Source of the DNA: Sulfurimonas sp.
Lineage (GTDB): Bacteria; Campylobacterota; Campylobacteria; Campylobacterales; Sulfurimonadaceae
Length of the DNA stretch: 5,057 nucleotides
Reading direction: 5' to 3'
NCBI GenBank assembly: GCA_021157485.1
Contig: JAGGWO010000197.1
Location: 1 to 5,057 of the forward strand
The position numbers were made by a program, and so were the translations under genes. The notes beneath the pieces are model-generated. The model saw nothing but the letters and a program-made list of their open reading frames with translations. It did not search any database and had not been told where the DNA came from. Positions 1 to 5,057 of this stretch are shown here, piece by piece; position 1 is the first letter of the stretch; every line of letters starts with the position of its first letter.

Positions 1-144
1 GCTGTTGTAACTGCTGAAGTTATCAGAGAAGGCCGTGATAGAAAAGTTGTAATTTTCAAAAAACGTCGTCGTAAAGATAGTAAAGTTAAACGTGGTTTCA
101 GAAGAGACTTCACTCGTGTTCGTATCACGAAAATAGCTGCATAA
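1..144 (+). CDS. rplU: Large ribosomal subunit protein bL21, C-terminal part (5' end outside window)
   Basis: The window opens in frame inside a gene whose last 47 codons are visible, ending at a TAA. The product is bL21, a 23S rRNA-binding protein of the large ribosomal subunit. The visible part has the family's hallmark basic C-terminal half: an [16 protein letters not shown] strand, a [13 protein letters not shown] cluster, then [12 protein letters not shown], matching the bL21 pattern in which a K/R-rich loop precedes a Y/FTR-x-K/R-I ending. bL21 is usually about 100 residues, so roughly half is missing upstream. The gene lies 23 bases before rpmA, the near-universal rplU-rpmA pairing, and is probably co-transcribed with it. 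No sign of damage is seen. The assignment rests on the motif and the neighbour and is secure. Confidence 0.95.
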   Translation, partial: AVVTAEVIREGRDRKVVIFKKRRRKDSKVKRGFRRDFTRVRITKIAA

Positions 145-155
145 GCTAAACAAAC

Positions 156-161
156 AAGGAG
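156..161 (+). promoter_or_regulatory. Ribosome binding site of rpmA
   Basis: AAGGAG is a strong Shine-Dalgarno match lying 6 bases before the rpmA ATG at 168. It sits in the 23-base rplU-rpmA spacer and fixes the rpmA start. Confidence 0.85.
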
Positions 162-167
162 CATAGT

Positions 168-425
168 ATGGCACATAAGAAAGGTCAAGGTAGTACACAG
201 AATAATCGTGACTCGGCTGGTAGAAGACTTGGTGTTAAGAAATACGGTGGAGAAGCTGTAATTCCTGGTAACATTATCATTCGTCAACGTGGAACTAAAG
301 TTCATCCAGGTAAAAATGTAGGAATGGGAAAAGACCATACTATATTTGCACTAGTTGAAGGTACTGTTGTTTTCGAAAGAAAAGACAAAAAACGTCAACA
401 AGTTTCAATCGTACCTGCTGCATAA
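168..425 (+). CDS. rpmA: Large ribosomal subunit protein bL27
   Basis: Complete 85-residue bL27, a large-subunit protein whose N-terminal tail reaches toward the peptidyl transferase centre and helps position tRNA. The sequence shows the family signature from the first residue: [10 protein letters not shown], then [18 protein letters not shown], then a conserved [29 protein letters not shown] core and a GTVVFE strand. Length is normal for the family. The N terminus begins directly with AHKKG, so it lacks the cleavable extension found on Firmicutes bL27. The start has a strong AAGGAG 6 bases upstream. It follows rplU closely and is followed by a terminator-like hairpin, which suggests rplU-rpmA is a transcription unit separate from, or only partly read through into, obgE. 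Confidence 0.98.
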   Translation: MAHKKGQGSTQNNRDSAGRRLGVKKYGGEAVIPGNIIIRQRGTKVHPGKNVGMGKDHTIFALVEGTVVFERKDKKRQQVSIVPAA

Positions 426-431
426 TTCTAC

Positions 432-460
432 ATACTTAAGGCTTTTGCCTTGAGTATTTT
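432..460 (+). terminator. Probable intrinsic terminator after rpmA
   Basis: Seven bases after the rpmA stop is an 11-base-pair stem: the 432-442 arm ATACTTAAGGC pairs with the 447-457 arm GCCTTGAGTAT. It contains one G-U wobble and a four-T loop. The 3' arm ends in T and runs into three more Ts (457-460) before a C, so the U-tract is short and termination may be incomplete. The position directly after a ribosomal protein pair and before a 200-base gap fits a terminator for rplU-rpmA. Confidence 0.7.
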
Positions 461-472
461 CTACTTCACTCA

Positions 473-626
473 TTAGGTTTACACCTAAACAATAAATATT
501 TAACAATTTACTTTTTATTGTCAGTAGTAAATTTTTAAGTATTTAGGTTTTGTATTACGCGCCTTTTAATTTTTAAGAAGCAGTAATATTTTATATATCA
601 CGATTCCTGAGATTTACTCAGAAATC
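473..626 (+). other. AT-rich rpmA-obgE intergenic region with small hairpins, no gene
   Basis: The gap between rpmA and obgE contains no convincing coding sequence on either strand. It holds a perfect 6-base-pair hairpin at 473-488 (TTAGGT, four-base loop, ACCTAA). It also holds two mutually exclusive AT-rich 7-base-pair pairings, 490-496 with 514-520 and 505-511 with 527-533. A third hairpin at 602-626 is better: arm GATTCCTGAG, loop ATTTA, arm CTCAGAAATC, 10 pairs with one C-A mismatch. None is followed by a T-run on either strand, so they are not obvious terminators. The region most likely carries the obgE-operon promoter and leader. I see no riboswitch or RNA gene that I recognise. Confidence 0.4.
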
Positions 627-638
627 TACAATAATATG
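604..638 (+). promoter_or_regulatory. Possible sigma-70 type promoter for the obgE operon
   Basis: TACAAT at 627-632, overlapped by ATAATAT (631-637), is a reasonable -10 element about 40 bases before the obgE start. The hexamer 17 bases upstream (604-609, TTCCTG) matches the -35 consensus poorly. In Campylobacterota the -35 box is often degenerate, so this does not exclude it. The A/T-rich stretch at 581-600 also contains TATATAT-like candidates. The placement is an inference from spacing and composition. Confidence 0.3.
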
Positions 639-661
639 TTCTCATTCTAAAGTTTGAGCAC

Positions 662-675
662 AAGGAGTTCACTTG
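662..675 (+). promoter_or_regulatory. Ribosome binding site and TTG start of obgE
   Basis: AAGGAG (662-667) lies 5 bases before a TTG at 673. This strong Shine-Dalgarno, plus the fact that translation from TTG gives exactly the usual ObgE N terminus (MFTDSVELTVSSGKGG), decides for TTG over any downstream ATG. The first ATG in frame (855, residue 62) would remove much of the Obg fold. Confidence 0.85.
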
Positions 676-1773
676 TTTACAGATAGCGTCGAATTAACAG
701 TTTCATCAGGAAAAGGTGGACAAGGGTGTGTTGCGTTTCGTCGTGAAAAGTTTGTACTAAATGGTGGTCCAAATGGTGGTGATGGAGGAAAGGGTGGTGA
801 TATCTACTTTAAATGTGATAACAATACTCACACGCTTTCTCACTTCCAAAGAAGAATGCATATAAAAGCTGATAAGGGAATGCCTGGTGAGGGTTCTCGA
901 ATGAGTGGAAAGGCTGGATCTAAAAAAACTATTATTGTTCCTCCTGGAACTCAGATAGTTGATACTGATACAGGTGAGATTCTTTTTGATATGCTCAAAG
1001 ATGGACAAGTAGAGAAGTTTATTCAAGGTGGAAAAGGTGGGCTTGGAAATACTCACTTTAAATCTCCTACAAATCAAAGACCAACATATGCACAACCTGG
1101 TGAAAAAGGTGAAACTCGTGCTATAAAATTAGACCTAAAACTAATTGCAGATATAGGCCTTGTAGGTTTTCCAAATGTTGGTAAGTCAACTCTTATCTCT
1201 ACTGTATCAAACGCAAGACCAGAGATAGCAAATTATGAGTTTACAACGCTTACTCCGAAGCTTGGTCAAGTAAATATTGGTGATTTTGAGTCATTTGTAA
1301 TGGCTGATATCCCTGGTATTATCGGTGGAGCACATGAGGGTAAAGGTCTTGGAATAGAGTTTTTAAGACATATAGAGAGAACACAAACTCTCTTATATAT
1401 GGTAGATTTAGCTTCTTATAGAGATTTAAAAGAGCAAATTGAAGTATTGAAAGATGAGATTTCATCTTTTTCTGAGAAACTTGGTGAGAGTAATTACGCT
1501 ATTGCACTTACTCGTGTTGATATTGTTCCTCCTGATGAGATTAACGATTTAGTAAATGGATTTTTATCTCTTTTAGGTCTTGATGCAAACAAAGGAAGTG
1601 AGTTTGACTTTGATAGCGAACTACCATTCTTTATTCAAGATACAGCGGATAATACATTAGGATATGACAATAAATTACCATATTTTGTTGTACCAATATC
1701 TTCAGCATCAAGTAAAAATATAGAGCCACTTAAATATGCTCTATTTAATTTAGTACAACAGACAAGAAAATAA
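673..1773 (+). CDS. obgE: GTPase ObgE (Obg/CgtA), ribosome assembly factor
   Basis: Complete 366-residue Obg-family GTPase, which acts on the 50S subunit in late ribosome assembly and in stress and growth control. The N-terminal glycine-rich Obg fold spans about residues 1-158 (SSGKGGQGCVAFRREKF, GGPNGGDGGKGG, PPGTQI, GGKGGLGN, QPGEKGE). The G domain follows: G1 GFPNVGKST at 165-173, switch/G2 FTTLTP at 190-195, G3 DIPG at 212-215, and G5 SSAS at 343-346. The expected G4 NKxD reads TRVD at 280-283. The segment between G4 and G5 is long (about 284-340) and rich in acidic and aromatic residues. There is no C-terminal OCT domain after G5, so the protein ends about 20 residues later. It starts with TTG behind a strong AAGGAG. 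It follows rplU-rpmA, the classic order, and heads a tight operon with proB 26 bases downstream. Identification is certain. Confidence 0.97.
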   Translation: MFTDSVELTVSSGKGGQGCVAFRREKFVLNGGPNGGDGGKGGDIYFKCDNNTHTLSHFQRRMHIKADKGMPGEGSRMSGKAGSKKTIIVPPGTQIVDTDTGEILFDMLKDGQVEKFIQGGKGGLGNTHFKSPTNQRPTYAQPGEKGETRAIKLDLKLIADIGLVGFPNVGKSTLISTVSNARPEIANYEFTTLTPKLGQVNIGDFESFVMADIPGIIGGAHEGKGLGIEFLRHIERTQTLLYMVDLASYRDLKEQIEVLKDEISSFSEKLGESNYAIALTRVDIVPPDEINDLVNGFLSLLGLDANKGSEFDFDSELPFFIQDTADNTLGYDNKLPYFVVPISSASSKNIEPLKYALFNLVQQTRK

Positions 1774-1788
1774 TTTTTATAGACATAT

Positions 1789-1793
1789 AGGAG
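1789..1793 (+). promoter_or_regulatory. Ribosome binding site of proB
   Basis: AGGAG lies 6 bases before the ATG at 1800, in the 26-base obgE-proB spacer. It supports translation starting at the ATG inside the repeat copy at 1800. An in-frame TAG at 1788-1790 excludes any start further upstream. Confidence 0.8.
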
Positions 1794-1799
1794 TCTTGT

Positions 1800-1830
1800 A
1801 TGCGCCCTAAAAGAAGTGCCCTTGGGGTAA
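1800..1830 (+). repeat. In-frame start-codon repeat, copy 1 (N terminus of proB)
   Basis: This 31-base unit begins ATGCGCCCT and ends GCCCTTGGGGTAA. It matches 2597-2627 at 30 of 31 positions, the only difference being A1809 against G2606. Similarity stops at both edges: 1799 is T against A, and 1831 is G against A. It is read as MRPKRSALGV, then flows into the normal proB N terminus (RRIVVKVGS). G+C is 16 of 31, well above the flanks, and GGG and CGC codons stand out locally. It can fold weakly, with CCCTAA (1805-1810) pairing with TTGGGG (1822-1827) through one T-G wobble. Confidence 0.9.
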
Positions 1831-2597
1831 GACGAATAGTAGTTAAAGTTGGTAGCGCCGTTTTAACACAAAATGACTCTGTAGCTCAAGAACGTATGAA
1901 GGCTCTTGTAGAATTTTTATATGAACTTAAAAAAGAAAACGAGGTTATCTTAGTTTCTTCAGGTTCTGTTTCAGCAGGATATACAAGGCTAAATTTAGAT
2001 AGAAATATTCTCTCAAATAAACAAGCATTAGCAGCTATTGGACAGCCTGTTTTAATGCATTACTATAAGAATAAATTTGCAAAATATAACGTTATTATAG
2101 CCCAAGTATTAGTTACTGCGGCTAATTTAAACAGAGCAGATGATATACAAAGAGTGAAAAATACGATTGATACTCTTTTAGAAAATGGTGTTATACCTAT
2201 TATCAATGAAAACGATGCAACATCAACAGATGAGTTAGAACTTGGTGATAATGACCAGTTATCTGCATATATAGCAAAATATACAGACTCTGATATGTTG
2301 ATTATACTTTCTGATATTGATGCATACTATGACAAAGACCCAAGAGAAAACGCAGATGCTTCAGTTTTAAAAATAGTGAATGATATACCAGCAGGCGAGT
2401 TAGAAAAAATAGCAACTCCTAATAATGTTTTTGCAACAGGTGGAATAGTGACAAAACTAAAAGCCGCTGATTATCTTTTAAAATCAAATAAAGATATGTT
2501 TTTAGCGAGCGGATTCGATTTGAGTGATGTTAAAAGTTATATGTTAGATAGAGAGCATATTGGCGGAACTCTTTTTACATGTAAAGGTGCTGAGTAA
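1800..2597 (+). CDS. proB: Glutamate 5-kinase, short form without PUA domain
   Basis: Complete 265-residue glutamate 5-kinase, which phosphorylates L-glutamate to gamma-glutamyl phosphate, the first and usually proline-inhibited step of cytosolic proline synthesis. It has one amino-acid-kinase domain: phosphate-binding IVVKVGSAVLT (13-23, K16), LVSSGSVSAG (51-60), the glutamate-binding INENDATST region (135-143), LGDNDQLSA (148-156), nucleotide-site SDIDAYYDKDPR (171-182), and TGGIVTKLKAA (213-223). The C-terminal PUA domain of the roughly 367-residue enterobacterial enzyme is absent, which is common in this phylum. The first ten residues, MRPKRSALGV, are not part of the family and come from a repeat shared with fmt. 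An in-frame TAG lies just upstream and no other ATG, GTG or TTG occurs before the kinase fold, so this start is the only usable one. The gene overlaps fmt by one base (TAATG). proA is not in the window. Confidence 0.95.
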   Translation: MRPKRSALGVRRIVVKVGSAVLTQNDSVAQERMKALVEFLYELKKENEVILVSSGSVSAGYTRLNLDRNILSNKQALAAIGQPVLMHYYKNKFAKYNVIIAQVLVTAANLNRADDIQRVKNTIDTLLENGVIPIINENDATSTDELELGDNDQLSAYIAKYTDSDMLIILSDIDAYYDKDPRENADASVLKIVNDIPAGELEKIATPNNVFATGGIVTKLKAADYLLKSNKDMFLASGFDLSDVKSYMLDREHIGGTLFTCKGAE

Positions 2598-2627
2598 TGC
2601 GCCCTGAAAGAAGTGCCCTTGGGGTAA
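2597..2627 (+). repeat. In-frame start-codon repeat, copy 2 (N terminus of fmt)
   Basis: Second copy of the 31-base unit, 797 bases after the first, with the single change A to G at 2606, which turns the Lys codon into Glu. It is read as MRPERSALGV and is followed at once by the usual Fmt N terminus NVIFMGTPDYA. Its first base is also the last base of the proB stop codon. The change keeps the possible weak hairpin, since G2606 can still pair with T2620. Together the copies bracket proB exactly from start codon to stop. Confidence 0.9.
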
Positions 2628-3532
2628 ATGTAATATTTATGGGTACACCAGATTATGCAAAAGTAATTTTAGAGAGACTTATTAAGAGTTCAGATATTAA
2701 TGTTGTCGCTGTTTATACGCAACCAGATAAACCAGTTGGGCGAAAAAAAATTATGACTTCTCCAGAGGTTAAAGTTTTAGCAGAGGAAAACTCTATAGCT
2801 GTATATCAACCTACTAGACTACGTGATGCTGATACAGTCGAAGAACTTTTAAAGATACAAACGGATTATATAATAGTTGCAGCCTATGGGCAGATACTTC
2901 CACGTGAGATATTAGATCACGCTCCTTGTATAAATCTTCACGCTTCTATCTTACCTAAGTATCGTGGAGCAAGTCCAATTCAGCAAACGCTACTTAATGG
3001 CGACAAGCAAACAGGTGTTACCGCTATGTTTATGGAAGAGGGCTTAGATACGGGCGATATTATAAAGATAGATGCTATTGATATAAGTGATGATGAGATG
3101 GTAGAGTCTCTTTTTAATAGATTGACAGATGTAGCTGCAAATTTAACTATTGATGTCTTAGAGAACTACTCTTCTTTTACAGCACTGCCTCAAGATGATT
3201 CATTATCAACGCACTGTTCTAAAATCACTAAAGCAGATGGTGAAGTTGAGTTTATAAACGCAGTTATACTCTATAATAAATATCGAGCTTACACTCCTTG
3301 GCCAGGAATATACTTAAACTCAGGCTTGAAACTAAAAAAGATATCTTTAGAAGATAAAACCAACTCAAATGCAGCTGGCAAAATTTTAAAAATTGATTCA
3401 GATAGTATTGTAGTTGGATGTAGTGAGGGAAGTGTTAGAATCTACACTGTCCAAGCACCATCTAAAAAAGAGATAGATATTCTCTCATATATAAATGGCA
3501 AAAGATTATCACTTGCAGATACGTTATCTTGA
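2597..3532 (+). CDS. fmt: Methionyl-tRNA formyltransferase
   Basis: Complete 311-residue enzyme that transfers a formyl group from 10-formyltetrahydrofolate to Met-tRNA(fMet), enabling translation initiation. The N-terminal formyltransferase domain (about 11-195) shows VIFMGTPDYA, QPDKPVGR, AAYGQILP, and the folate/catalytic signature INLHASILPKYRGASPIQ (112-129). The catalytic triad is N113, H115 and D151 (LDTGDI), equivalent to E. coli N106, H108 and D144. The C-terminal tRNA-binding domain (about 215-305) has KADGEVEF and AYTPWPGIY. Residues 1-10, MRPERSALGV, are a repeat-derived extension shared with ProB and not a family feature. In this frame a TGA lies at 2591-2593 and no other ATG, GTG or TTG occurs before residue 15, so the repeat's ATG must be used. 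AAGGTG (2584-2589) inside the end of proB can serve as ribosome binding site. It overlaps proB by one base and birA by up to 38. Confidence 0.96.
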   Translation: MRPERSALGVNVIFMGTPDYAKVILERLIKSSDINVVAVYTQPDKPVGRKKIMTSPEVKVLAEENSIAVYQPTRLRDADTVEELLKIQTDYIIVAAYGQILPREILDHAPCINLHASILPKYRGASPIQQTLLNGDKQTGVTAMFMEEGLDTGDIIKIDAIDISDDEMVESLFNRLTDVAANLTIDVLENYSSFTALPQDDSLSTHCSKITKADGEVEFINAVILYNKYRAYTPWPGIYLNSGLKLKKISLEDKTNSNAAGKILKIDSDSIVVGCSEGSVRIYTVQAPSKKEIDILSYINGKRLSLADTLS

Positions 3533-4148
3533 GAGCGTAGACTCAACTCAAAAATATTTAAAAGAGTTACTACTTACGCAAAAAGTAAATCCTCCATACG
3601 CAGTTATATCAAATCATCAGACGAATGGTATTGGGAGTAGAGATAATTCATGGAGAGGTATGGATGGAAATCTCTTTTTATCATTTACTATCCATTTAGA
3701 TGAACTGCCAAATGATCTCAAATTAGAATCTTCTTCCATATATTTTTCTTATCTATTACAAAAAACACTGTTTGAATTAGGTTCAAAAGTTTGGTTGAAA
3801 TGGCCAAATGATTTTTACATAGATGATTTAAAACTAGGTGGAATGATAACAAATATAGTTGGAAATAGCCTTGTATGTGGTGTTGGGTTAAATTTGGTTA
3901 ATTCTCCAGATGGATTTGGTACTCTTGATATAAAAATACAGCGAGAAGAGTTACTACAAAAGTATTTTACAAATATTGAAAAAAAGATTTCATGGAAGCA
4001 AGTTTTTAGCAAATATAAGTTAGAATTTTATCGTAATCAAAAGTTTTTTACACACAATAATAGTTTAAGAATTTCTTTAGATAAAGCTACACTTGAGAGT
4101 GATGGCTCTATTATAGTTAATGACAAGAGGATATATAGTTTAAGATGA
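3495..4148 (+). CDS. birA: Biotin--[acetyl-CoA carboxylase] ligase, catalytic-only form
   Basis: Biotin protein ligase of 217 residues, which activates biotin with ATP and attaches it to the carrier lysine of biotin-dependent carboxylases in the cytosol. It begins directly with the catalytic domain (YLESVDSTQKYLKE) and lacks the N-terminal helix-turn-helix of the E. coli repressor-ligase, so it is probably not a DNA-binding regulator. Visible motifs are NGIGSRDNSW (44-53, equivalent to the GRGRxGRxW biotinyl-AMP loop, with Asp at the third Gly position), LKWPNDFY (101-108), KLGGMI (113-118, catalytic-type Lys113), and CGVGLNL (128-134). A small C-terminal SH3-like segment ends LESDGSIIVNDKRIYSLR. 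The start is uncertain: ATG 3495 overlaps fmt by 38 bases. TTG 3513 would give MQIRYLESVDST with a 20-base overlap and fits family length slightly better. Neither has a clear Shine-Dalgarno, so coupling to fmt is likely. It overlaps parA as ATGA. Confidence 0.93.
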   Translation: MAKDYHLQIRYLESVDSTQKYLKELLLTQKVNPPYAVISNHQTNGIGSRDNSWRGMDGNLFLSFTIHLDELPNDLKLESSSIYFSYLLQKTLFELGSKVWLKWPNDFYIDDLKLGGMITNIVGNSLVCGVGLNLVNSPDGFGTLDIKIQREELLQKYFTNIEKKISWKQVFSKYKLEFYRNQKFFTHNNSLRISLDKATLESDGSIIVNDKRIYSLR

Positions 4149-4927
4149 GTGAAGTAATAGTAATTGCAAATCAAAAGGGTGGTGTTGGTAAGACAACTAC
4201 TGCTGTAAATTTAGCTGCGTCACTTGCAGTTGCTGAAAAAAAAGTACTATTAATAGATGCTGATCCTCAGGCTAATGCTACAACATCTCTAGGCTTTCAT
4301 AGAAATGATTATGAGTTTAATATTTATCATGTTTTAATTGGTACAAAAAAACTAAAAGATATCATCTTAAAATCAGACCTACCGACTCTTCACTTAGCAC
4401 CTTCAAATATTGGTCTTGTTGGTATAGAAAAAGAGTATTATGATGCGGATAATGCAAAGGGACGTGAGCTTGTTCTTAAACGTGCTATTGCAAATGTACT
4501 TAAAGATTATGACTACATTATTATCGATTCACCTCCAGCACTTGGACCAATGACAATAAATGCTCTTTCAGCTTCAAATTCAGTTATCATTCCAATACAG
4601 TGTGAATTCTTTGCACTTGAAGGTCTTGCACAACTTTTAAATACTGTAAAGCTAGTGAGAAAATCAATTAATCCAAAACTTACTATTAAAGGTTTTGTAC
4701 CAACTATGTTCTCTTCTCAAAATAATCTCTCTAAGCAGGTTTTTGCAGATTTACGTCAGCACTTTAAAGGTAAGCTTTTTAAAGATTCACAAAATAAGTA
4801 TATAGTAGTACCAAGAAATGTAAAACTAGCAGAATCTCCATCATTTGGAAAACCTGCAATTCTTTATGATGTGAAATCAAGTGGTTCTATAGCGTATCAA
4901 AATTTAGCCAAAGCGGTAATGAGCTAA
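4145..4927 (+). CDS. parA: Chromosome partitioning ATPase ParA (Soj)
   Basis: Complete 260-residue ParA/MinD-family ATPase that binds DNA non-specifically as an ATP dimer and, with ParB bound at parS near the origin, drives chromosome segregation. It has the deviant Walker A KGGVGKTTT (11-19, signature Lys11 and P-loop Lys16), Walker A-prime LIDADPQANATTSLG (36-50, D40), and Walker B YIIIDSPPALG (123-133, D127). The later conserved segments are IPIQCEFFALEGLAQL and, near the C terminus, VPRNVKLAESPSFGKPAILYD. It lacks the N-terminal helix-turn-helix of plasmid P1-type ParA, and with this length it is the chromosomal Soj type. Its ATG overlaps the birA stop (ATGA). The only purine-rich site (AAGAGG, 4125-4130) is 14 bases away, so translation is probably coupled to birA. 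It overlaps parB by one base. Confidence 0.97.
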   Translation: MSEVIVIANQKGGVGKTTTAVNLAASLAVAEKKVLLIDADPQANATTSLGFHRNDYEFNIYHVLIGTKKLKDIILKSDLPTLHLAPSNIGLVGIEKEYYDADNAKGRELVLKRAIANVLKDYDYIIIDSPPALGPMTINALSASNSVIIPIQCEFFALEGLAQLLNTVKLVRKSINPKLTIKGFVPTMFSSQNNLSKQVFADLRQHFKGKLFKDSQNKYIVVPRNVKLAESPSFGKPAILYDVKSSGSIAYQNLAKAVMS

Positions 4928-5057
4928 TGAAGACACAAAAATTAGGTAGAGGGCTAGACGCACTTTTGGGTGAGATGGATGAAGCTTATGAGAATGAAGG
5001 TTCTCAGAGAGACAGTGTTTTAGAAATCTCAGTTAAAGAGATTAGACCAAATCCATA
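4927..5057 (+). CDS. parB: Chromosome partitioning protein ParB (Spo0J), N-terminal part (3' end outside window)
   Basis: The ATG at 4927 shares its first base with the parA stop (TAATG) and opens a frame of 43 full codons that runs off the window. The product begins MKTQKLGRGLDALLGE, the typical ParB N-terminal patch (K-LGRGL-ALL) through which ParB stimulates ParA. An acidic linker follows, then VLEISVKEIRPNP, the start of the ParB nuclease-like/CTP-binding domain. The expected continuation is YQPR, and the final two bases (TA) are compatible with Tyr. The DNA-binding helix-turn-helix and dimer domain are outside the window. ParB binds parS and works with the adjacent parA. No classic parS palindrome was seen in this window. 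Confidence 0.95.
   Translation, partial: MKTQKLGRGLDALLGEMDEAYENEGSQRDSVLEISVKEIRPNP

Noticed and set aside
558..585. Possible decayed third copy of the start-codon repeat (GCGCC, then AAGAAG)
   Set aside because: Only short pieces match, with a large insertion between them, and the distinctive GCCCTTGGGG end is missing. This level of resemblance is expected by chance.
757..1095. Reverse-strand open frame of 112 codons inside obgE
   Set aside because: It lies wholly within the well-supported Obg domain on the opposite strand, its translation is low-complexity (Ser, Thr, Ile rich) with no recognisable motif, and it is explained by the codon pattern of obgE.
1759..1799. Terminator between obgE and proB
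   Set aside because: The 26-base spacer has no stable stem and contains the proB ribosome binding site, so read-through is expected.
2639..2641. ATG at fmt codon 15 as an alternative start that would avoid the repeat
   Set aside because: Starting there would delete the first beta strand (NVIF) of the formyltransferase fold, and no Shine-Dalgarno precedes it at suitable spacing.
3815..4012. Reverse-strand open frame of 65 codons inside birA
   Set aside because: It overlaps the conserved KLGG and GVGLNL region of birA on the other strand, and its product has no family features.
4927..5057. A parS centromere site near parAB
   Set aside because: I looked throughout the window for the TGTTTCACGTGAAACA palindrome and close variants and found none. 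A divergent lineage-specific parS cannot be excluded by eye.

Overview
The window is AT-rich, gene-dense chromosome from a member of the Campylobacterota (former Epsilonproteobacteria), most likely Sulfurimonas or a close relative. This rests on the gene order rplU-rpmA-obgE-proB-fmt-birA-parA-parB, on the short single-domain versions of proB, birA and obgE (no PUA, HTH or OCT domain), and on ObgE wording that resembles Sulfurimonas ObgE as I remember it. No database search was possible, so the genus is an inference. All genes are on the + strand.

Layout: positions 1-425 hold the 3' end of rplU (ribosomal protein bL21) and complete rpmA (bL27), closed by a probable intrinsic terminator at about 432-460. 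A 247-base AT-rich gap (426-672) follows; it has small hairpins, a possible promoter and the ribosome binding site of obgE. From 673 to the window end there is one compact run: obgE (TTG start), proB, fmt, birA, parA and the first 43 codons of parB. Gaps are 26 bases or less and several junctions overlap: proB/fmt and parA/parB by one base as TAATG, birA/parA as ATGA, and fmt/birA by up to 38 bases. This looks like a translationally coupled operon joining ribosome assembly (obgE), proline synthesis (proB), initiator-tRNA formylation (fmt), biotin attachment (birA) and chromosome partitioning (parA/parB).

The most unusual feature is a 31-base direct repeat (30 of 31 identical) that forms the first codons of both proB and fmt. 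Each copy begins exactly at the start codon and adds nine codons, so two unrelated enzymes both begin MRPxRSALGV. The normal family sequence starts immediately afterwards. In both genes an in-frame stop lies just upstream and no other usual start codon is available, so the repeat appears to be translated and to supply the only start. It is about 52% G+C in an AT-rich setting and looks like a small mobile or duplicated element that inserts in frame at gene starts. The remaining genes are ordinary housekeeping genes. Smaller points are a TTG start and a changed G4 motif in ObgE, and an uncertain birA start.
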